This document shows positions 1 through 8,150 of a stretch of 64,000 bases of DNA, one piece after another. Position numbers and translations under genes: made by a program. The notes under the pieces are model-generated. The model made no database searches. It was not told where the DNA came from and worked only from the letters and a program-made list of their open reading frames with translations. The stretch's first letter is position 1. Every line of letters starts with the position of its first letter. Source of the DNA: Pseudovibrio zosterae (GTDB taxonomy: Bacteria; Pseudomonadota; Alphaproteobacteria; Rhizobiales; Stappiaceae); assembly GCF_033843645.1 (NCBI RefSeq), contig NZ_JAWXVZ010000007.1:1-64000 (forward strand). Direction: 5' to 3'.

Positions 1-856
1 ACCGCGGTCAACCAAAGGGCAAATGGCTCAAAAAAACAAAACAAACCAAAAACCCAAATAATCTTGCGTAACCTTACTAGCACACCAAAATACATAACCT
101 CATATCCGGTATACTACAGAAGCAACAAAAACGAGCAAAATGGAAACGGAAAAGTACAAGAAAAACAACAAAATCGATCACAAAAATTCCTCTATTTATC
201 AAGGGGATGGCTCAAGCTCCTTGGGTTGCCCTGATGGCAATGAGGTTTGAAATCGGCTTCTGCGGCCATTTGGCTCGTCGTCAGTTTCCAACTGGAAATC
301 ACTGTAAAAAAATAGATTTTCTCGCTGCTGGGCCCATTCGGGACAAAATTTGTGAATCGGTTTGTATTTCACTGATTGGGATCGCCGCGCGGGTTGATTT
401 GGACGTAAATTGGATCACCTGAGATGATTGGTATTGATCATTTCAGATATATCACGTGTTCACGAGGCCGTAGTCGGCGCTCGGACCTCATGGGTTGCGG
501 CTGTTGGCATGGCCGAGCATTGGTGTGATGCTCGTTGCAATCTCCGGGGAGGCCAATACGTGCTTTTGATTCATCTGTTGAGGTCAGGTCAGGCATTGTG
601 CGGCGCACATAATTCACAATCACCCGCAATCTTGACTGTAATTAATCGTCGATTGAAGGGCGGCTTGTGAAATATAAAATGTCAAAAATGCATCTTAGAC
701 TAATAAAATAACTTTAAGTATTGCCCTTCGGGGTTTAGGTATTAATACCGGTGCTGTTTTAGATATATTTGAGTTGACAGTTTCGCCATTTGTTTATTGA
801 ATGGAACTCATCTGCTGGCGTTCTTTCTACAAGACGCAAGATGTGAGGAGCAGGTT
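1..856. other. Left-end region with no convincing gene, upstream of the tna leader
   Basis: The first roughly 200 bases are very A-rich and G-poor on the plus strand. The rest is mixed sequence with only short open frames that have no spaced ribosome-binding site and no recognisable protein motif. A small CCC-TTCG-GGG hairpin followed by TTT lies near 724-736. Its polarity would allow it to end a transcript coming from the left, but this is weak. An inverted repeat ATTGTG-N14-CACAAT lies at 595-620; its spacing is wrong for a CRP site. I see no coding feature I can support here. Confidence 0.5.
774..802 (+). promoter_or_regulatory. Candidate tna promoter
   Basis: A perfect -35 hexamer TTGACA lies at 774-779. 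At 17 bp spacing the -10 position (797-802) reads TTGAAT, which is a poor match to TATAAT and would suggest an activator-assisted promoter. Transcription would begin about 45-50 nt before the leader-peptide start at 857. Only the -35 element is convincing. Confidence 0.3.
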
Positions 857-961
857 ATGAGATCCGCAGAGCTTTTTGCTCAGAAGAATGTATATTTTTA
901 CAAGGCGTGGTTTACGCAAGACATTATGCTTGCCTACGACTTCCCACGTCGCGCGGTCTAA
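857..961 (+). CDS. tnaC: TnaC-like tryptophanase leader peptide, 34 aa
   Basis: A short ORF with a good ribosome-binding site (TGAGGAGC at 844-851) encodes 34 residues ending in a TAA stop. It contains Trp18-Phe19, Asp22 and Pro30. In E. coli TnaC the residues essential for tryptophan-induced ribosome stalling are Trp12, Asp16 and Pro24, also with Phe after Trp. The Trp-to-Asp spacing (4) and Trp-to-Pro spacing (12) are identical here. The ORF lies 255 nt before tnaA, as expected for a leader that controls tna transcription by ribosome arrest and prevention of Rho termination. Unlike E. coli, where Pro is the last residue, four residues (Arg-Arg-Ala-Val) follow it, so arrest would occur during elongation rather than at a stop codon. 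The identification rests on spacing and context, not on overall similarity. Confidence 0.85.
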   Translation: MRSAELFAQKNVYFYKAWFTQDIMLAYDFPRRAV

Positions 962-1216
962 TCATTTAAAGTCCCCAATCAATACATAGCGATTACTAGA
1001 GATTCATGAGTCCATGAAGGCTGCTTTGCGTCTTTGCACGTTGGTACGCCCTGAGGCTCGGAAAATCTGTGCTGTGTGTTGATGCGCGATGGGAAGTAAA
1101 TCCAACAATTTGACTGAGTAACCACGCCACTCGCGTGAAGAAAATTAAATGAATTCTCGCATTTCTGTGCTGTGGGAGCAGTACATTGATGCTTGATCTT
1201 CGACGAGGATAGTAAG
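962..1216 (+). promoter_or_regulatory. tnaC-tnaA spacer, inferred Rho-attenuation region
   Basis: This 255-nt untranslated stretch separates the TnaC-like stop codon from the tnaA start and is similar in length to the E. coli spacer. In the known mechanism a ribosome stalled on tnaC blocks Rho loading downstream; when it does not stall, transcription ends in the spacer. I see no intrinsic terminator (no GC stem followed by a T run), which fits a Rho-dependent mechanism, but no clear C-rich rut site is visible either. The function is inferred from the leader peptide. Confidence 0.45.
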
Positions 1217-2617
1217 ATGAAGCGCATTCCTGAGCCATTCCGCATCAAGATGGTTGAACCAATCAAGATGACAAATCGCGATGATCGCGAAAAGGCCCTT
1301 GCAGCAGCGGGCTACAACCCGTTCTTGCTGAAGAGCGATGATGTGTACATCGACCTTTTGACTGACTCCGGCACTGGTGCCATGTCCGATTACCAATGGG
1401 CAGGCATGATGATGGGTGATGAGGCTTATGCCGGTAGCCGCAACTACTACAACCTTGAGGCTGCTGTTCATCACTTCTTCCGCTACAAGCACGTGGTTCC
1501 AACACACCAGGGCCGTGGCGCTGAGCAGATTTTGTTCCCAGCGCTGATCAAGCGTATGCGCGACGTGCGTGGCGGTGAGAACCCAGTTTTCATCTCCAAC
1601 TACCACTTTGATACCACGGCTGCGCATATTGAATTGAACGGCGCGAAGGCCATCAACGTGGTCACGGAAAAGGCTTATGACACCACTTCCTATTATGACT
1701 GGAAGGGTGACTTTGACCTGGACAAGTTGGAAGCGGAAATCAAGAAGCACGGTTCGAAGAACGTTGCGGCGATCATCACCACAGTGACGTGTAACTCTTC
1801 CGGTGGTCAGCCTGTTTCAATGGCCAACATGCGTGCGGTATATGAACTTGCTGCCAAGAACGACATTCCGGTCGTGATTGACTCCGCACGCTATTGCGAG
1901 AACGCATACTTCATCAAAAAGCGTGAAGCTGGATACGAAAACCACTCCATTACCGACATCATCCGCGAAATGTACTCCTACGGCGACATGCTGACCATGT
2001 CCGCCAAGAAGGATCCGCTGGTGAACATCGGTGGCATGTGCGCGATCCGTGAGAAGGAAGATCTGTTCCGTGCGGTTCAGACCCTGTGCGTGCCAATGGA
2101 AGGTTTCGTAACTTACGGCGGTCTGGCCGGTCGTGACATGGAAGCGTTGGCTCGCGGCATGCATGAAGGGGCGGACGAAGACTTCTTGCACTACCGCATC
2201 TCACAGGTTGAGTACCTGGGTGAACGCCTGCGCGCAGGTGGCGTGCCGATCCAGTATCCAACGGGTGGTCACGCTGTGTTTGTTGATGCGCGTAAGATCG
2301 TGCCGCACATTCCCGGCGATCAGTTCCCAGCGCAAGCGCTTTGTAATGCGCTTTACCTGGAAGCCGGTGTGCGTCCGGTTGAGATCGGTTCCTTCTTGTT
2401 GGGCCGTGATCCAGAGACCGGCAAGCAGAAGGAGTCACCGCTTGAACTGATGCGTCTGACCATCCCACGCCGTGTCTACACCAACGACCATATGGACTAC
2501 ATCGCTGACGGTCTCATCGAGGTCGTCAAGAATGCCGAAAAGCTGAAGGGCCTGGACTTCGACTATGAACCGCCGGTCCTGCGTCACTTCACCGCTCGGT
2601 TAAAGCCTGTGAAATAA
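1217..2617 (+). CDS. tnaA: Tryptophanase (tryptophan indole-lyase)
   Basis: A PLP enzyme that cleaves L-tryptophan to indole, pyruvate and ammonia by beta-elimination, with 2-aminoacrylate as an intermediate. The 466-aa protein matches tryptophanase/tyrosine phenol-lyase along its whole length, including THQGRGAE near residue 96 and the PLP-lysine motif MSAKKD with Lys265. Two signatures favour tryptophanase over tyrosine phenol-lyase: FDTT, with the Asp where tyrosine phenol-lyase has Thr, and VEIGSFLLGRD, where tyrosine phenol-lyase has a substrate-binding Arg. The ATG at 1217 is chosen over an upstream in-frame TTG because GAGG lies about 10 nt before it and because homologues start just before the PEPFRI motif. 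It heads the operon tnaA-tnaB-pdxY-ridA behind a TnaC-like leader. Confidence 0.95.
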   Translation: MKRIPEPFRIKMVEPIKMTNRDDREKALAAAGYNPFLLKSDDVYIDLLTDSGTGAMSDYQWAGMMMGDEAYAGSRNYYNLEAAVHHFFRYKHVVPTHQGRGAEQILFPALIKRMRDVRGGENPVFISNYHFDTTAAHIELNGAKAINVVTEKAYDTTSYYDWKGDFDLDKLEAEIKKHGSKNVAAIITTVTCNSSGGQPVSMANMRAVYELAAKNDIPVVIDSARYCENAYFIKKREAGYENHSITDIIREMYSYGDMLTMSAKKDPLVNIGGMCAIREKEDLFRAVQTLCVPMEGFVTYGGLAGRDMEALARGMHEGADEDFLHYRISQVEYLGERLRAGGVPIQYPTGGHAVFVDARKIVPHIPGDQFPAQALCNALYLEAGVRPVEIGSFLLGRDPETGKQKESPLELMRLTIPRRVYTNDHMDYIADGLIEVVKNAEKLKGLDFDYEPPVLRHFTARLKPVK

Positions 2618-2626
2618 GGCACTTAG

Positions 2627-2658
2627 GGGAGGCACCTATGGGAATGTGCCTCCCTTTT
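2627..2658 (+). terminator. Hairpin between tnaA and tnaB
   Basis: A perfect 9-bp stem (GGGAGGCAC at 2627-2635 with GTGCCTCCC at 2646-2654) with a 10-nt loop is followed by TTTTC. It resembles a weak intrinsic terminator inside the operon. It would let some transcripts stop after tnaA, or protect the tnaA 3' end, so that more enzyme than permease is made. Confidence 0.6.
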
Positions 2659-2693
2659 CATTATCAATCATTACTTCATGGGAGAGAAGTAAG

Positions 2694-3965
2694 ATGACCG
2701 ACGTTACTGAGGCCAAAGCTGCTGGCCAATCCAAAGTAAGTCCATCGTTTCTGGGAGGTGCGATGATCATTGCCGGTACGGCGGTAGGGGCAGGCATGTT
2801 CTCTGTTCCAACCGTGAGTGCGGGCATGTGGAGCATTTGGGCGATCTTCGCGCTCGTGTTCACTTGGTTTTGTATGCTGCATTCAGGTCTGATGATCCTG
2901 GAAACCAATCTGAACTACCCAGTCGGTTCGAGTTTCGATACAATGGTGAAAGACACCCTCGGGAGCGGGTGGAACATCATCAACAACCTTTCTGTGGCCT
3001 TCGTCGGCTACATTCTGTGCTACGCCTATATTTCTGGCGGCGGGTCCATCGTGAACCACACATTGATGGCAACCGTCGGTGTTGCGCCTCCGCAGATAAT
3101 TGCGGGCTTCATCTTTGCTTTGGGCCTTGGGGCATTCGTTTGGTATTCAACCAAGGCTGTTGACCGATTCACCACCATTCTGATTGGCGGTATGGTCATC
3201 ACCTTCGTGATGTCCGTATCTGGTTACACCTTTGAAATGAAGGCCGATGTCTTCTTTGATACCGGCAACGATCAGAGTGTTCTCAGCTACTTCCCGTATA
3301 TGTTTGCGGCGCTGCCATTCTGCTTGGCCTCCTTCGGTTTTCACCACAATGTGCCGAGCTTGATGAAGTACTACGGCAAAGAGCCGCGCAAGATTGTCAA
3401 GTCACTGGCATTGGGCACCGGTCTGGCGCTGTGTCTTTACATCGTCTGGCTGTTTGCCACCTTGGGTAACATTCCTCGGCCTGAGTTTGCACAGGTCATT
3501 GCAGAGGGCGGCAACATCGGTGTTCTCGTGGATGCTCTGGGCCGGACCGTAGAGAACGTCTCTGCTTCCAACCTTCTGTCTGCTTTCGGCAATATGGCCG
3601 TGGCCAGTTCGTTCCTCGGTGTGGCGTTGGGCCTTTTTGACTTCCTCGCCGACTTCTTCAAGTTCGACAATAGCCGGGCGGGCCGGACGAAAACGGCTGC
3701 GGTGACCTTGATCCCGCCGATCATCGGTGGCCTGTTCTTCCCGAACGGTTTCATCATCGCAATTGGTTTTGCCGGTCTGGCAGCAACAATCTGGGCTGCA
3801 ATCGTCCCTGCTTTGATGGCCAAGGCCAGCCGCGAGAAGTTTGGTAACCCACAGTTCCGTGTGTGGGGTGGTACGGCATTGATCTACCTGATCATCGCAT
3901 ACGGCCTCCTGATCGCAATCAGCCATATTCTTGGCATGATGCACCTGTTGCCGGTCTATCCATAA
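2694..3965 (+). CDS. tnaB: Tryptophan permease, HAAAP family
   Basis: A 423-aa inner-membrane protein of the hydroxy/aromatic amino acid permease family (TnaB, Mtr, TyrP). It opens with the family signature GGAMIIAGTAVGAGMFSVP near residue 21 and contains about eleven hydrophobic segments. The family takes up tryptophan or tyrosine with protons, and placement directly after tnaA points to tryptophan as substrate. The ATG at 2694 follows GGGAGAGAAG; an upstream in-frame ATG at 2646 lies inside the intercistronic hairpin and is unlikely. Specificity among aromatic amino acids is inferred from context. Confidence 0.9.
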   Translation: MTDVTEAKAAGQSKVSPSFLGGAMIIAGTAVGAGMFSVPTVSAGMWSIWAIFALVFTWFCMLHSGLMILETNLNYPVGSSFDTMVKDTLGSGWNIINNLSVAFVGYILCYAYISGGGSIVNHTLMATVGVAPPQIIAGFIFALGLGAFVWYSTKAVDRFTTILIGGMVITFVMSVSGYTFEMKADVFFDTGNDQSVLSYFPYMFAALPFCLASFGFHHNVPSLMKYYGKEPRKIVKSLALGTGLALCLYIVWLFATLGNIPRPEFAQVIAEGGNIGVLVDALGRTVENVSASNLLSAFGNMAVASSFLGVALGLFDFLADFFKFDNSRAGRTKTAAVTLIPPIIGGLFFPNGFIIAIGFAGLAATIWAAIVPALMAKASREKFGNPQFRVWGGTALIYLIIAYGLLIAISHILGMMHLLPVYP

Positions 3966-3998
3966 GGAAATGGCTCTAGTGAAAAGGGGAGGTGTACT

Positions 3999-4868
3999 GT
4001 GAAGGGTGTTCTGTCTATTCAGTCTCATGTGACTTTTGGTCATGCCGGGAACAGTTGCGCCGTATTTCCAATGCAGCGCATGGGGCTGGAGGTCTGGCCG
4101 ATCCACACGGTGCACTTCTCCAATCACACCCAATACCCTGAAGGGTGGCGGGGGCAAGTGATGCCAACGGAACAGATTGCAGAGATTTTTGAGGGGCTTG
4201 TTGGGCTGGGTGTCCTGCAGAACGTCTCTGCCATCCTGACGGGCTACATCGGCGATGCTTCACAATGTGATGTCATTGCCGACATTGTAACCCGTGTAAA
4301 AGCGGAGAACCCTGAGTGTCTTTATCTGTGTGATCCCGAAATGGGCTCGCCAGAGAAAGGATGTGTGGTGAGTGAAGGCGTTGCTGAAAGCCTCATCCAC
4401 ACTTTAATGCCCCTGGCAGATATCTTGGTCCCAAATCAATTTGAGCTGACGCAGTTTGTCGGTCGCCCAATTGCAACTTTAAAGGATGCATTTGAGCTAT
4501 GCCAAAGCGCGCGTGAGCTGGGTCCGGATATTGTCGTTGCGAAGCATTTGCATTGCATGTCTGAGACGGAGTTCTCAATGGTCATGGCGACCGGCGAGGG
4601 AACCTATCTGGCGCAGCGACCGCATTTGACCTTCGAACGCCAGCCTGTTGGCGTTGGGGATTTAATTTCAGCAGTTTTCATGGCCGGCTTGCTCACCGGC
4701 CGCAGTCCTCTGGCTGCTTTTGAGCATACCCATAACGCCGTTTACGGTGTCCTTAAAACTACTCAGGCGCTGGATGAATGGGAGCTTCAAACCATTGCGG
4801 CACAACGCGAATTTGATGTTCCAACCAGCCAGCTCCGTGCACAAAACATAATGGAGACAACTTCATGA
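3999..4868 (+). CDS. pdxY: Pyridoxal kinase
   Basis: A 289-aa ribokinase-fold kinase that phosphorylates pyridoxal to PLP, the cofactor of tryptophanase. The N-terminus SIQSHVTFGHAGNSCAVFPMQRMG, split here as SIQSHV near residue 6 and GHAGNSCAVFP after it, is typical of PdxY/PdxK. A C-terminal GVGDLISAVFMAGLL stretch (about residue 219) supplies the anion hole and catalytic Asp. The start is GTG at 3999, preceded by AGGGGAGG. Its last codons overlap ridA by 4 nt (ATGA), so the two are translationally coupled. Its place in a tryptophanase operon suggests it raises PLP supply when TnaA is made. Confidence 0.92.
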   Translation: MKGVLSIQSHVTFGHAGNSCAVFPMQRMGLEVWPIHTVHFSNHTQYPEGWRGQVMPTEQIAEIFEGLVGLGVLQNVSAILTGYIGDASQCDVIADIVTRVKAENPECLYLCDPEMGSPEKGCVVSEGVAESLIHTLMPLADILVPNQFELTQFVGRPIATLKDAFELCQSARELGPDIVVAKHLHCMSETEFSMVMATGEGTYLAQRPHLTFERQPVGVGDLISAVFMAGLLTGRSPLAAFEHTHNAVYGVLKTTQALDEWELQTIAAQREFDVPTSQLRAQNIMETTS

Positions 4869-5251
4869 TCTCAATCGATACTAAAGACGCCCCTGCCGCT
4901 ATTGGTCCATATGTTCAGGGTGTAACTCTGGGCGATCTGGTCATCACTTCTGGTCAGCTGCCAATTGATGTCGCTACCGGCGAAATGCCTGCGACTGTTG
5001 AAGAGCAGACCCTTCAGTCTCTGAAGAACGCTCTGGCAATCGTTGAAGAAGGCGGCCTGACCGTACGCGATATCATGAAGACAACTGTTTTTGTGAAGGA
5101 TCTCAACGACTTTGCAAAGGTGAACGAAGTTTACGGCAAGTTCTTTGAAGACCGCGAAGCTCCGTTCCCAGCACGTTCTTGCGTGGAAGTTGCACGTCTT
5201 CCAAAGGATGCGCTGGTCGAGATCGAAGTTCTGGCATACCCACGCGGCTAA
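4865..5251 (+). CDS. ridA: RidA-family enamine/imine deaminase
   Basis: A 128-aa YjgF/RidA protein with the conserved SGQLP motif (about residue 30) and the catalytic Arg in the PARSCVEVARLPKDALVEIE segment (about residues 99-118). RidA hydrolyses reactive enamines such as 2-aminoacrylate to keto acids and ammonia, preventing damage to PLP enzymes. Tryptophanase generates 2-aminoacrylate by beta-elimination, so placing ridA in the operon makes chemical sense. It overlaps pdxY by 4 nt and is the last gene before a strong terminator. Confidence 0.92.
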   Translation: MISIDTKDAPAAIGPYVQGVTLGDLVITSGQLPIDVATGEMPATVEEQTLQSLKNALAIVEEGGLTVRDIMKTTVFVKDLNDFAKVNEVYGKFFEDREAPFPARSCVEVARLPKDALVEIEVLAYPRG

Positions 5252-5335
5252 TCCGCTTGTCGGTATGATGAGGCGTCAGGCTCCAAGATAGCCCTTTGGG
5301 CTGGCGTTGGTCGGTAAAGCCTGACAGCTTTGATG

Positions 5336-5375
5336 GAAAGTCTCCGCCATTTATTATGGCGGGGACTTTCTTTGC
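5336..5375 (+). terminator. Intrinsic terminator of the tna operon
   Basis: A 15-bp stem with one G-U wobble (5336-5350 with 5356-5370) encloses a 5-nt loop and is followed by TTTGCGT. It lies 84 nt after ridA and should end the tnaA-tnaB-pdxY-ridA transcript. The rest of the gap to 5515 holds two smaller hairpins: GACCC-gaac-GGGTC at 5466-5479, and GAGGCC at 5484-5489 paired with GGCCTC at 5503-5508. These may belong to the 3' end of the convergent hmuQ transcript. Confidence 0.85.
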
Positions 5376-5515
5376 GTATCTCAGGAGAGCGCGCTGACGA
5401 TGTGATGCTCCACTAAGCAGCATCCGTGCACTGGTCAGCAGCGCAGGTGTCGGCGAAAGACCAATGACCCGAACGGGTCGCGGGAGGCCTGTCTACCGGT
5501 GTGGCCTCTAAGACT

Positions 5516-5830
5516 TTAGCGCTTCTCTGTCAAAATGACCTCGAAACCTTCAAAGTGCGGTCCTTCAAGGTACATGTGCTTGCGATCGCCCGCTCCCTTA
5601 TGAGCGGCACGGAAGGCTTCAGAACGGGTCCAGGCAATGAAGTTCTCTTCGCTGTCCCAAACAGTGTGTGATGCATACAGCGTATGGTCCTCGTGTGCCG
5701 CGCCCTTCAGCATGTTGAACTCAAGGTAGCCCGGCACTGTGTTGAGGTGCCGCTCGCGGGATATCCAAACGTCTTCAAACTCTTCTTCATGCCCACGGAC
5801 AACCTTGAAGCGGTTCATTGCGATGTACAT
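5516..5830 (-). CDS. hmuQ: Heme-degrading monooxygenase, IsdG/HmuQ-like
   Basis: A 104-aa protein of the antibiotic-biosynthesis-monooxygenase fold. It starts MYIAMNRFKV and carries the conserved WDSEENFIAWTRSEAFRAAH region (about residues 58-77) and FEGFEVI near the C-terminus, as in the HmuQ/HmuD heme oxygenases described in Bradyrhizobium. These enzymes open the heme ring and release iron in the cytoplasm. It is transcribed divergently from hmuTUV, and that context fixes the likely substrate as imported heme. An AGGAAT site precedes the ATG. The usual heme ligand His is probably the one in EAFRAAH, inferred from family alignment. Confidence 0.85.
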   Translation of the reverse strand: MYIAMNRFKVVRGHEEEFEDVWISRERHLNTVPGYLEFNMLKGAAHEDHTLYASHTVWDSEENFIAWTRSEAFRAAHKGAGDRKHMYLEGPHFEGFEVILTEKR

Positions 5831-6001
5831 GCCTAAATTCCTATTTCATTGATCGGTTGATGCTGGCAACAGGGCGAAGTGATGTAACATCCCGGTTAGC
5901 TGGCGTTCCCTCTAACAGGGTTCAAGGGGTTTTGGTGATGTGTGCTGCGCCCTTGGTCCAGCGGGTATTGTGTTTGAGGCTCAACAAGGGCGTTGATTTC
6001 T

Positions 6002-6053
6002 TATTTAAATATGAGTACTAAAGTCAAGAAATAACTTGCGAGCGACTCGCAAG
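6002..6053. promoter_or_regulatory. Palindromes in the hmuQ-hmuT divergent region
   Basis: The 293-bp gap between the divergent hmuQ and hmuT starts holds a perfect AT palindrome TATTTAAATA (6002-6011). It also holds a perfect inverted repeat CTTGCGAG-cga-CTCGCAAG (6035-6053), 71 nt before the hmuT start. The second could be an operator or an mRNA hairpin in the hmuT leader. Neither matches the Fur, Irr (ICE) or RirA boxes I know, so the regulator is not assigned, although iron or heme control is expected. Confidence 0.45.
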
Positions 6054-6123
6054 AGAGTGCGTAGGTGCGAGTTGAGGCTTCTCAAATCAACCCCAAGCTG
6101 GAAACAGATTGTGAGGACGATTT

Positions 6124-7020
6124 ATGAGACCTTTTACTGCCTGCGCCCTTTTCAAAAGATCAGCAGCATTTGGTTTAGTGGCCATCCTTGTTCTGCTTGC
6201 GCTTCCTCAGGCTTCATTCACCGCGAACGCGCAATCAGAATCAAGGGTGGTCGCTATCGGTTCCTCTGCCACGGAGATTGTTTATGCTCTGGGCGAAGAG
6301 GACCGCTTGGTCGCAGTCGACACCACCAGTTCCTACCCAGAGGCGGCAACAAAGCTGCCCAATGTGGGCTACATTCGTGCCCTGAGTGCTGAAGGTCTGC
6401 TTTCCGTTGAGCCGGAGCTGGTGTTGATGATGGAAGGGGCCGGTCCTGCGGCAACGCTGGATGTGCTGAAAGCGTCGGCAGTCCCACTCATTTCCATTCC
6501 AGAGGGCTTTTCCAAGGCCGCAATCATCGAAAAGATCCGCGTGATTGGTGAAGCGCTTGAGGTTGAAGATAAGGCGCAGGTACTCGCCGCTAAGGTGAGT
6601 GCTGATATGGATGCAGCAATCAACGATGCAGCCCAAAGCGGTGCAAAGCCCAAGGTGATGTTCGTGCTCTCAATTGCTGGTGACCGGCTGACCGTTGCCG
6701 GAACCGACACGGCGGCAGAGGCAATCATAGAGCTGGCCGGCGGAGAAAATGCCATGACAGGTTTTTCTGGCTATAAGCCTGTGGTCACTGAAGCTCTGCT
6801 TTCCGCTAAGCCTGACGTGGTCTTGATGATGGACCGTCACGGCGGTGCAAACATGAAGGAAACTCTCAACAGCTTCGCGGCTTTGAAACAAACTCCAGCG
6901 GGTCGTAACCAAGCCTTTATTGCCATGAACGGCGCGTATCTGCTGGGCTTTGGTCCACGCACAGCCGATGCCATTCGTGAGCTATCTGCGCAACTCAAAG
7001 CCTCCGCGCCAAAGGGTTAG
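6124..7020 (+). CDS. hmuT: Periplasmic heme-binding protein of an ABC transporter
   Basis: A 298-aa protein with an N-terminal signal peptide ending near residue 37 (NAQ). The mature part starts SRVVAIGSSATEIVYALG, the hallmark of cluster A-III (TroA/FecB-type) binding proteins, and contains YPEAATKLPNVGY as in HmuT. It would collect heme in the periplasm and deliver it to HmuU. GAGGA precedes the ATG. It starts the operon hmuTUV with gaps of 14 and 12 bp. No TonB-dependent heme receptor (HmuR) or HmuS is present in the window. Confidence 0.92.
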   Translation: MRPFTACALFKRSAAFGLVAILVLLALPQASFTANAQSESRVVAIGSSATEIVYALGEEDRLVAVDTTSSYPEAATKLPNVGYIRALSAEGLLSVEPELVLMMEGAGPAATLDVLKASAVPLISIPEGFSKAAIIEKIRVIGEALEVEDKAQVLAAKVSADMDAAINDAAQSGAKPKVMFVLSIAGDRLTVAGTDTAAEAIIELAGGENAMTGFSGYKPVVTEALLSAKPDVVLMMDRHGGANMKETLNSFAALKQTPAGRNQAFIAMNGAYLLGFGPRTADAIRELSAQLKASAPKG

Positions 7021-7034
7021 GGAGGGTTGCAGTC

Positions 7035-8138
7035 ATGGCATCTGTTGCAGAGAGCTTTGATAATTCATCGGAACTTGGGCAAGGAGCAACCAGGAACCCG
7101 AGAGACTTTTGGAAGTCGATCTGTTTGCCATCGCTTGTTGTCGTGTTTGCTGTCGTGATGATTTTGTCCGTCGCCATTGGGCCCACGTCGGTGAGTTTTG
7201 GCGCGCTTGGACGTTGGCTGGTCTCTTTGGTTGGCGGTGAGGCGCTTTCTCTCAGAGATCATGTGGTGCTGTTTGATATTCGGATGCCGCGAACGGTACT
7301 GGGTGCGTTGATTGGTGCGTCGCTGGGGGTAGCGGGTGCCATGATGCAGGGGTTGTTCCGCAACCCTCTTGCAGATCCAGGGCTTATCGGCGTTGCCTCC
7401 GGATCCAGCCTGGCCGCTGTTTCAGTAATTGTGTTGGCGAGCCATTTGCCGGTGGCTCTGGCGGTGCACGCTGGCACCTATCTGCTTCCACTTGCTGCAT
7501 TTTTAGGGGGACTGGTCACCACCCTTGTTCTCTACAAGGTGTCCACCCGCGGCGGCGAGACATCAATCGCAACCATGTTGCTTGCAGGGATAGCTCTGGG
7601 CGCGCTGACTGGGGCGGTAACTGGGCTTTTGATCTTCAAGAGTGATGATGCTCAGCTGCGTGACTTCACGTTCTGGAGCATGGGCAGCTTGGGGGCTGCG
7701 ACATGGCAACGGGTGCTCTCGATCTTGCCATTCGTTCTGGCATTGTTGTTCTCAATTCCGTTTCTTTCCAAAGGCTTGAATGCACTTTTGTTGGGGGAAG
7801 CAGAAGCCTTCCACATGGGCTTCAACACGCAGAAACTGAAGCGAATTTTGATCATCGTGGTCGCCGCGGCGACGGGTGCGGCGGTTTCTGCGGCTGGCGC
7901 AATCGGGTTTGTCGGCATTGTCGTGCCGCATCTGTTGAGGCTTCTGATCGGACCGGATCACCGCTTGCTGTTGCCTTGTTGTGCCTTGCTCGGCGCGGCA
8001 TTGTTGGTGGCGGCGGATATGGTGAGCCGGAGCATCGTTGCGCCTGCGGAGCTGCCGATCGGCATCATCATGGCGGTGATAGGGGCGCCCGTATTCCTAT
8101 CCATCTTGCTCGGCCGACGTTCATTGATCAGTCTTTAA
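7035..8138 (+). CDS. hmuU: Heme ABC transporter permease, FecCD/BtuC type
   Basis: A 367-aa polytopic membrane protein with about nine to ten hydrophobic segments. Family motifs include RMPRTVLGALIGASLGVAG (about residue 83), MQGLFRNPLADPGLIGV, and GFVGIVVPHLLRLLIGPDHR near residue 290, the loop that docks the ATPase. It forms the inner-membrane channel of the HmuTUV importer. The first 35 residues are a hydrophilic extension. It lies 14 bp after hmuT with GGGAGGG as ribosome-binding site. Confidence 0.92.
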   Translation: MASVAESFDNSSELGQGATRNPRDFWKSICLPSLVVVFAVVMILSVAIGPTSVSFGALGRWLVSLVGGEALSLRDHVVLFDIRMPRTVLGALIGASLGVAGAMMQGLFRNPLADPGLIGVASGSSLAAVSVIVLASHLPVALAVHAGTYLLPLAAFLGGLVTTLVLYKVSTRGGETSIATMLLAGIALGALTGAVTGLLIFKSDDAQLRDFTFWSMGSLGAATWQRVLSILPFVLALLFSIPFLSKGLNALLLGEAEAFHMGFNTQKLKRILIIVVAAATGAAVSAAGAIGFVGIVVPHLLRLLIGPDHRLLLPCCALLGAALLVAADMVSRSIVAPAELPIGIIMAVIGAPVFLSILLGRRSLISL

Positions 8139-8150
8139 CGGGGCAGATGC

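Noticed and set aside
595..620. ATTGTG-N14-CACAAT as a CRP site for the tna promoter
   Set aside because: CRP sites have a 6-bp centre between TGTGA and TCACA. This spacing is wrong, and the site lies about 150 bp upstream of the candidate promoter.
207..670. Two short plus-strand open frames in the left-end region
   Set aside because: No spaced ribosome-binding site, no recognisable domain, and composition typical of chance frames.
1217..2617. Tyrosine phenol-lyase instead of tryptophanase
   Set aside because: The FDTT and VEIGSFLLGRD motifs match tryptophanase. Tyrosine phenol-lyase has Thr and a substrate-binding Arg at those places.
5831..6001. A riboswitch in the hmuQ leader
   Set aside because: Short paired segments are present, but none of the conserved cores of cobalamin, FMN, TPP or other riboswitches I know could be traced.
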